11,161 nucleotides of DNA, taken from assembly GCA_020849825.1 (NCBI GenBank), contig JADZFP010000080.1, positions 1 to 11,161 of the forward strand. Reading direction: 5' to 3'. The stretch is from Saprospiraceae bacterium (GTDB taxonomy: Bacteria; Bacteroidota; Bacteroidia; Chitinophagales; Saprospiraceae). Position 1 is the first letter of the stretch. The number at the start of each line of letters is the position of its first letter. The notes under the pieces are model-generated. The model searched no databases, had not been told where the DNA came from, and saw only the letters and a list, made by a program, of their open reading frames with translations. The position numbers and the translations under genes are program-made. Positions 5,702 through 11,161 of this stretch are shown here, in pieces.

Positions 5702-7906
5702 CTACAAACGCTCGGTATCATTGCGAATGGCGTACCACACCCAGCCGCCGGCCGGTATCGTTACATCAAGCGTGGCTTCAAACTGCCGGTTGAGCCGCAG
5801 GGTTCTTTTTTCCCTGTCGTTGTAAAACACGGCCTTTTTTTCCAGTCCGGTGTAATACAAGGGGATGTGCAAACGGCGGGTAATCGGCTCTTTCAAGGGG
5901 TTAAAAAGCAACAAAAACCCTTTGGTCGGCAACAATGGGTTGACGTGCAGGATGCCGTCCCAGTCGCGCCCGTCGGCCCGACGCAGGTGAATGATGTCCG
6001 AGTTGAGTATCTCCCGGTGGGTTTTGTACCAGTCTATCGTACGCGCCACCATCCGGCGGGTTTCTTCGGTGTCGTAGAGCCCGGGGCCGCGGTAACAGGC
6101 CTGCACCCCGGCGCCGTAGTATTGCACCATAAGTTGTTCGTAGTCGGCCAGGTGTTCGCTCAGGGGCTCCAGTACTGCTTCCGGGCCGCCGCCCTGGTAG
6201 CGGGTCAGCGGCACAAAACCCCAGCCCATGGAAGGCGTTTTTTCCCAGGTTCCGTCGTAGATGTTCTGCCGGTTGAGGATCTTTTGCTGGTCGCGCGGCA
6301 GCGAGAAATTCACTTCGCGGTACCCGATGGCGATCTTGTTGGTGCCGTCGAGGAAATACCAGTCGGGGGCATTGACGTACACGCCGTTTTCGTTGCACCA
6401 GTGATACAGACCCTTTTGCAACTCCATTTGCCGCCACTGGCTGTCGTCGAGGTTTTTGTGGCCCGGATGAGTGGTGGAAGCGCACACGTCGCCGGGATAC
6501 GGACCGTCGTTTTCCCAAAAATCGAAACCGGTTTCCATCAGGAAGTACTTGATTTTTTCCACAAATGCCAACCCCCAGGCGCTGCCCATGCAGGGGGCGT
6601 TGCCGAAAAAAGCGCCTCCGGGACGACCGGTCCGAGGGTCGATCACGTCGTCGGCATCGCTGATGCGTCGGCTGCTGAACAGGGCGTAACTGCCGAGCAG
6701 CACATTTTTGGAATGGGCGTAATCGGCCAGTTCTTTCCAGCGGCGCATGTTGGCCGCCGATGTATCCTCCATGTTGCAATGGCTGCCGAAACTGAGGATA
6801 ATGCCCTCGTAGCCAGTGGCCGCACATTGATCGATCACGTCGCGCACCTGTTGGTCGTTCTGACTGATGAGGTGCATAAAAATCGGGTTCTGGGTCGTCC
6901 AGGGCGCTATTTTTCGGTACATCTGCCGGATAGCGAGCCCGCGCCGTTCGCGGTCGTAACTATCGAGCAACAGTTCGCAGGTGCGGGGCGAATGAATCAC
7001 TTCACCGGGTTGCAATTCGATGCCCGGCGCTTTTTCCGGGTAAATTTCAAGGATGCACGGCGTCTGGTAGTCGTAATTGACCTGCGAGGTGTACGAGGAA
7101 TCGATCTTCCAATGCGTCGTCTGGTCGCTGATGTCGTAGCGCATGGCATTGTTGAAGGCGTAGTTGGTCTCCACATAAATGCCGTGCTGCTTTTTCATTT
7201 GTTCGGGTTTGCCCACCACGGCGCTTTCTTCTTCTACAAAGGCCAGTACTTCATGGACGATGCGGCCTATTTTGATACTATTTTGCCCAAAGTTGCCAAC
7301 TGAAACTTTTTTTACTACCAATGGAATACCATCATACAACTCATATTGGACGGCAATTTTCACACCTTCCAGTGCCGGCGTCCGGGCTTCGTATTCAAAA
7401 ACCAGGGTACAGCCTTCGGGCTGACGGGGGTTCATGACCCAGGTGCGGGGCCGCCATTCGAGAAAGGGTTTCAGGGGCTCGACATTCACCCGAACCAGTT
7501 GAAAATCGCCGCTGAGCGGGCTGAATTCATCGAGCCAATGCGGTTGTAAATAAGCTTTTTCCCGCTGGCCGGTCAGTCCGCCCACTACATAATTTTTGCC
7601 GTCGATCACCAGCCGGGCTTCGGGCGCTACGGTCCGCAGGATTTGCTGCCTGTTGCTCAAATTGATAAAATCGGTACAAGCCACGGCCGGCGTGATGCGA
7701 AAAGTGCGGCGCAAGAGCCCGTTGTAGAGGATCAGGTCGCGGCCATCGGCGCTGCGATACGCCGCCGCTTTGACGGTGCAGGGTTTCACCAGCCAGTCGG
7801 CCGGGCGTTCGATGGCGATGTTTTCATCCCAAGCGGGCAAATCGGGAAGAATTTGCGCCCTCACGACAAAAGGGAACAGAATCAACAACAACAGGCATTT
7901 ATTCAT
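5702..7906 (-). CDS. Secreted alpha-galactosidase-like glycoside hydrolase
   Basis: A 734-residue exported protein. Residues 1-17 form a signal peptide (hydrophobic run CLLLLILFPFVV, then RA|Q, the usual Bacteroidota cleavage context); Cys4 is not in a lipobox. Residues about 30-320 look like a beta-rich N-terminal domain, about 340-640 like a TIM barrel, and 650-730 a C-terminal beta domain. This layout and length fit the GH36/clan GH-D group. The barrel includes GYEGIILSFGSHCNME (365-380), GFDFWENDGPYPGD (460-473), NAPDWYF (512-518) and YRGPGLYDTEE (605-615). By analogy with the clan motif, Asp467 or Asp462 may be the nucleophile; this is inference, and the CAZy family is not certain. It sits last in a minus-strand cluster, 33 bp after the antiporter. 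No SusC/SusD pair is nearby and no type IX sorting domain is visible at the C-terminus. Likely periplasmic or outer-surface glycan cleavage. Confidence 0.65.
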   Translation of the reverse strand: MNKCLLLLILFPFVVRAQILPDLPAWDENIAIERPADWLVKPCTVKAAAYRSADGRDLILYNGLLRRTFRITPAVACTDFINLSNRQQILRTVAPEARLVIDGKNYVVGGLTGQREKAYLQPHWLDEFSPLSGDFQLVRVNVEPLKPFLEWRPRTWVMNPRQPEGCTLVFEYEARTPALEGVKIAVQYELYDGIPLVVKKVSVGNFGQNSIKIGRIVHEVLAFVEEESAVVGKPEQMKKQHGIYVETNYAFNNAMRYDISDQTTHWKIDSSYTSQVNYDYQTPCILEIYPEKAPGIELQPGEVIHSPRTCELLLDSYDRERRGLAIRQMYRKIAPWTTQNPIFMHLISQNDQQVRDVIDQCAATGYEGIILSFGSHCNMEDTSAANMRRWKELADYAHSKNVLLGSYALFSSRRISDADDVIDPRTGRPGGAFFGNAPCMGSAWGLAFVEKIKYFLMETGFDFWENDGPYPGDVCASTTHPGHKNLDDSQWRQMELQKGLYHWCNENGVYVNAPDWYFLDGTNKIAIGYREVNFSLPRDQQKILNRQNIYDGTWEKTPSMGWGFVPLTRYQGGGPEAVLEPLSEHLADYEQLMVQYYGAGVQACYRGPGLYDTEETRRMVARTIDWYKTHREILNSDIIHLRRADGRDWDGILHVNPLLPTKGFLLLFNPLKEPITRRLHIPLYYTGLEKKAVFYNDREKRTLRLNRQFEATLDVTIPAGGWVWYAIRNDTERL

Positions 7907-7939
7907 GCCGGTAAAAGTATCAAATCCGCTTGTTTCGAA

Positions 7940-8914
7940 TCAGATATGCGTCAGCAACCAAGTCAGATAAACCAGATAACCCGCCAACAGAACGCCGGCA
8001 GCCCAACGCGTAATTTTCCTTTCACTCCCGTCGAAACGCATGCTGAACACCCAAACCAGCGCGGTCAGCGCCACGTTGGCAATAAAATCCGAAGGCGAAA
8101 GCCCGTCGACCGGCAGCGGTGCAATGACGGCACTGATGCCCAGAATGAAGAATGAATTGAACAGACAGGAGCCGATCACATTCCCCATGGCAATATCCGG
8201 GTTGCCGCGCACGACGGCCGCAACAGAGGTGGCTAACTCCGGCACGCCGGTGCCCATCGCCACCAGCGTCAGTCCAATGACCGTCTCGCTGATGCCCGCC
8301 ATTCGCGCCAGGTCGACCGCGTTGTCGACCATCAGACGGCCGCCGAACATCAGGCCGGCCAGACCGATGATAACCAGCCCCACGGCCAGCCAGACCGGCG
8401 TTTGCTTCATATCAGGCGTCGATTCGTTCTCTTTGCTTTGCCGGGCCAGTTCCATCGTGTAATAAAAAAAGACGAGAAAAAAGCCGAGCAGCAACAGCCC
8501 GTCGATGCGGCCGATCAGAGAAGGCGCCCTACCGTCGATTGCCAGGTCGCCGGCCATCGCCCACACCACCAGCGCCGAGAGCAGGGTAAGGGGTATTTCT
8601 TTCCGCACGGTGTTTTTTTTAAAACGCAAGGGCAGAATCAGGCCGCTAATGCCCAGAATGACGCCGATATTGAAAATATTCGACCCTACGACGTTGCCCA
8701 AAGCCACATCGGATACGCCCTGAAAAGTTGCGGTCAGGGTGACCATCAATTCCGGCGCCGAAGTGCCGAAGGCCACAATCGTCAGGCCAATAACGAGATC
8801 GCTGATGCCCAAACGGCGCGCCAGACTGGAAGCGCCCTCCACCAGCCATTTGGCGCCGTACGATACCATTGCGACGCCGACAAAAACCAGTAAAACATTG
8901 ATAATCATATCCAT
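7940..8914 (-). CDS. CaCA-family calcium/sodium antiporter (YrbG-like)
   Basis: A 324-residue integral inner-membrane exchanger with about ten hydrophobic segments in two homologous halves, as expected for this family. The alpha-1 repeat has GLTIVAFGTSAPEL (43-56) and GNVVGSNIFN (73-82); the alpha-2 repeat has GLTLVAMGTGVPEL (214-227) and GNVIGSCLFN (244-253). Glu55 and Glu226 correspond to the paired ion-binding glutamates. The loop at about 157-173 is polar and separates the halves. Two alpha-2 positions differ from alpha-1: Gly223 for Ser52 and Cys250 for Asn79. The family moves Ca2+ outward against Na+ influx, but some members use other cations. The ATG at 8914 begins 3 bp after the stop of the fusion-enzyme gene, so co-transcription and perhaps coupled translation are likely. 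The hydrolase gene follows after 33 bp. Confidence 0.93.
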   Translation of the reverse strand: MDMIINVLLVFVGVAMVSYGAKWLVEGASSLARRLGISDLVIGLTIVAFGTSAPELMVTLTATFQGVSDVALGNVVGSNIFNIGVILGISGLILPLRFKKNTVRKEIPLTLLSALVVWAMAGDLAIDGRAPSLIGRIDGLLLLGFFLVFFYYTMELARQSKENESTPDMKQTPVWLAVGLVIIGLAGLMFGGRLMVDNAVDLARMAGISETVIGLTLVAMGTGVPELATSVAAVVRGNPDIAMGNVIGSCLFNSFFILGISAVIAPLPVDGLSPSDFIANVALTALVWVFSMRFDGSERKITRWAAGVLLAGYLVYLTWLLTHI

Positions 8915-8917
8915 TTA

Positions 8918-11161
8918 TTAAATTTTCAGACGATCCTCCCGCAATACCCGCTCCAGCATTTCCAGCAGAAAATCCGCGTCGCGGCGACTGAATACGATGG
9001 GCGGTTTGATTTTGATCACATTGTGGTCGGGGCCGTCGGTGCTCATCAAAATACCGAGATCGCGCATCCGGTTGACCAGATAACCCGCCGCTTCGCCCGC
9101 GGGTTCGGGTTGCGCCGGATTTTTTATCAACTCGATGCCCAAAAACAAACCCGGTCCGCGCACGTCGCCCAAAACAGGATGCCGGGCAGCCAGTTCGCGC
9201 AGGCCCTTCGTAAGATAATCGCCGGTTTCCAGGGCGTTTTGCTGCAGGCCTTCCTCGCGCACTACCTTCAACACTTCCAGCCCGATGGCACAGGACACCG
9301 GGTTGCCGCCAAACGTGTTGAAATATTCCATGCCGTTGGCAAATGCGTCGGCGATGGCGCGCGTCGTCACCACCACGCCCAGCGGATGGCCGTTGCCAAT
9401 CGGCTTGCCGATGGTGACGATATCGGGCGTCACGCCGTGTTCTTCAAATGCCCAGAAATGGCGACCGTGGCGGCCGCAGCCGGTTTGCACCTCGTCGGCG
9501 ATGTACAACCCGCCGGCTGCCCGCACGGCGCGAACTGCCGCTTTGAGGTAGCCCGGCGGAAGGGGAATTTGCCCCCCACAACTGATGACCGATTCGCAAA
9601 TAAATCCGGCCGGCTTTCTGTCCTGCGCCTTGATATTTTGCACAGCCTGATCTACATAATCTGCATATGCCAGGCCTGTCGCTTCGGTATGGCCCCTGTG
9701 AAGCCCCCGGAAAGCGTCGGGCAAAGGCACGATCTGCACCCGTGGCGGCCGGCCTTTGCCACCGGGGCCGTCGAATTTGTAGGAACTCACGTCCACACAA
9801 GCCTGGGTGTTGCCGTGATAACCGACCTGCAAGGCAATCATGTCCTGTTGCCCGGTGCAGGTTTTGGCGAGCCGCAGCGCCAGTTCGTTGGCTTCGCTGC
9901 CGCTGTTGACGAGGAAGGCCACACTGAGTTCCGGCGGGAAAGTGGCCAGCAGGGTTTCAGTAAATTGCAGGATGTTGTCGTGCAGATAACGCGTATTGGT
10001 ATTCAGTACCGCCATTTGCCGCTGCCCGGCGCGCACCACCCGCGGGTGTTCGTGGCCTACGTGCGCGACGTTGTTCACGGTATCCAGGTAGCGACGGCCG
10101 GTGTCGTCGAACAGGTATTGCCGCCAGCCGCGCAGCATTTTCAGGGGTTTTTGATAAGAAACACTGAGGTTTTTTCCCAAATGGGCTTTTCTGAATTGCA
10201 GCGATTCCTCCATTCCGCTTGCCTCGGGCCGGGGTGAAAACTGCCCGGTCAGCAGCAGCCAGGGGTCGGGGCACAGGCTTGTCCAGACCTCGCGCAGCTC
10301 GGGAAACGCCACGCCGGGGTAATCACCGCTTTTGCCCAACATATCGAGTATGACCTGAAAATGCAGGTGGGGCGACCAGTTGCCGTTTTCGGGCATGGGC
10401 CCGATCTGGCAAAATGCCTGTCCGGCGGCAATGATTTGGCCGACCGCAAGGCCCGCGAGCGAGGTCCGGGTCAAATGCCCGTACAGGGTGTAGAAGCGCA
10501 AATCGCCGGCCACACGGTGTTCGAGAATGATCGTTGGGCCGTAATCGCGGTCGTGCGCATTGTCCTGAAAACTGTGCACCCGCCCTTCCAGCGGGGCAAA
10601 AACAGGCGTACCCGGCGGCATAAAAATATCCAGGCCTATGTGCACGGTTCGCCATTGCGGTCCCTGGTTGCCACGCACTTCGTAAGCATCGCTGGTGTAA
10701 AAGGGGCGGACTTCGTCGTAACGTCCGATGCCGGTCTGGTCGCCGTGCACGGCAAATATGCGCCGGTGCAGGGCCCTGGCGTCTTCGATATCGGCATAGT
10801 TGCCCAGGTCGGCGCTGCCCACGCTCAGGTCGAGCCAAACGGCTTTGCCGAGTTCGCCCGGCACGACCGGCCGCATTTTAGCAGCATTTTGCTGCGCCCA
10901 GGCGACAAATGCAGGGTACTCGGGGCAGGGCTCCCAGCCACAGGCGTGTCGCAGGGCCGCCCGCGCCAGTCCGGGCGGGATCTCGCGCAGCCGGCGAATC
11001 AGTTCCCAGGCCGGCCGGTCGCTGATTTGCAAATAGGTATTGTCGGGGTTTTCCGCCAGGTTGATGGCCGAACACACCACGCTGATGAGCAGTCGGGCGC
11101 CGATCAGCGGAAACAGGGCTTCCACTTCGGGTTCCGTCAGCGGAAAAACCCGGTGACAGCC
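8918..11161 (-). CDS. Kinase–M23 peptidase–class III aminotransferase fusion (5' end outside window)
   Basis: The frame is open to the window edge. A GTG at 11125-11123 could be called a start, but 12 in-frame codons precede it (GCHRVFPLTEPE), so the protein begins outside. Numbering from that GTG: residues 1-60 resemble the end of an APH-type kinase of the hydroxylysine-kinase group. Residues 135-295 are an M23/LytM domain with HIGLD (His162, Asp166), YGHL (215-218) and HLH (253-255), so the zinc ligands and catalytic His are intact. Residues 305-733 are a class III aminotransferase fold with NSGSEAN (407-413), GYHG (435-438), ADEVQTG (543-549) and the PLP lysine Lys574 in GKPIGNGHP. This module is closest to phosphoethanolamine and phosphohydroxylysine phospho-lyases. 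Inferred role: phosphorylate an amino alcohol, then eliminate phosphate and ammonia to an aldehyde. No export signal is visible in the part seen. First seen gene of a three-gene cluster. Confidence 0.88.
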   Translation of the reverse strand, partial: GCHRVFPLTEPEVEALFPLIGARLLISVVCSAINLAENPDNTYLQISDRPAWELIRRLREIPPGLARAALRHACGWEPCPEYPAFVAWAQQNAAKMRPVVPGELGKAVWLDLSVGSADLGNYADIEDARALHRRIFAVHGDQTGIGRYDEVRPFYTSDAYEVRGNQGPQWRTVHIGLDIFMPPGTPVFAPLEGRVHSFQDNAHDRDYGPTIILEHRVAGDLRFYTLYGHLTRTSLAGLAVGQIIAAGQAFCQIGPMPENGNWSPHLHFQVILDMLGKSGDYPGVAFPELREVWTSLCPDPWLLLTGQFSPRPEASGMEESLQFRKAHLGKNLSVSYQKPLKMLRGWRQYLFDDTGRRYLDTVNNVAHVGHEHPRVVRAGQRQMAVLNTNTRYLHDNILQFTETLLATFPPELSVAFLVNSGSEANELALRLAKTCTGQQDMIALQVGYHGNTQACVDVSSYKFDGPGGKGRPPRVQIVPLPDAFRGLHRGHTEATGLAYADYVDQAVQNIKAQDRKPAGFICESVISCGGQIPLPPGYLKAAVRAVRAAGGLYIADEVQTGCGRHGRHFWAFEEHGVTPDIVTIGKPIGNGHPLGVVVTTRAIADAFANGMEYFNTFGGNPVSCAIGLEVLKVVREEGLQQNALETGDYLTKGLRELAARHPVLGDVRGPGLFLGIELIKNPAQPEPAGEAAGYLVNRMRDLGILMSTDGPDHNVIKIKPPIVFSRRDADFLLEMLERVLREDRLKI

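Noticed and set aside
5675..7303. 542-codon plus-strand open frame opposite the glycoside hydrolase
   Set aside because: Antisense shadow. The minus-strand frame has a signal peptide and hydrolase motifs.
11123..11125. GTG start for the fusion enzyme
   Set aside because: The frame is open for 12 more codons to the edge, and those residues fit the kinase domain. The true start is outside the window.

Overview
The window most likely comes from a Bacteroidota chromosome, perhaps a GC-rich member of the Saprospiria or a related class. This is inferred from several traits. Start codons are preceded by A-rich rather than Shine-Dalgarno sequence. The one secreted protein has a signal peptide ending in Ala-Gln. 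There is a candidate promoter of the TTTG-N20-TAnnTTTG type. Genes are GC-rich with AT-rich gaps. No ribosomal or other marker gene is present, so the taxonomy is tentative.

Left part (1-4158). Two divergent genes flank a 410-bp gap: the first 18 codons of a minus-strand acyltransferase-3 membrane protein (56 to 1), and a complete plus-strand aceE (homodimeric pyruvate dehydrogenase E1, 467-3139). Most of the gap consists of two arrays of one 8-bp unit. They are inverted relative to each other, so that each gene sees the same unit (AGCACATT) running down to a 6-7 nt A-rich spacer just before its ATG. A 10-bp inverted repeat and a possible aceE promoter lie between the arrays. aceE converges on a minus-strand zinc-free alcohol dehydrogenase/quinone oxidoreductase-like gene, and the two stop codons overlap.

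Middle part (4159-5701). A 474-bp gap holds a possible decayed gene end on the minus strand and then a strongly AT-rich stretch. It leads into a plus-strand RhuM-Fic fusion protein with a Doc-like lysine in its Fic motif. GC content climbs through this gene, which suggests an acquired or mosaic locus.

Right part (5702-11161). Three minus-strand genes form a probable operon, read from the right edge leftward: a large fusion enzyme (end of an aminoglycoside-phosphotransferase-type kinase, M23 metallopeptidase domain, class III aminotransferase; its N-terminus lies outside the window), a CaCA-type Ca2+/Na+ antiporter 3 bp downstream, and a secreted alpha-galactosidase-like glycoside hydrolase 33 bp further on. 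The kinase plus PLP-enzyme pairing matches hydroxylysine or ethanolamine phosphorylation followed by phospho-lyase breakdown. The role of the central M23 domain is not explained. No rRNA, tRNA, CRISPR array, insertion sequence or clear intrinsic terminator was found. The strongest leads for something undescribed are the mirrored octamer arrays and the three-domain fusion.
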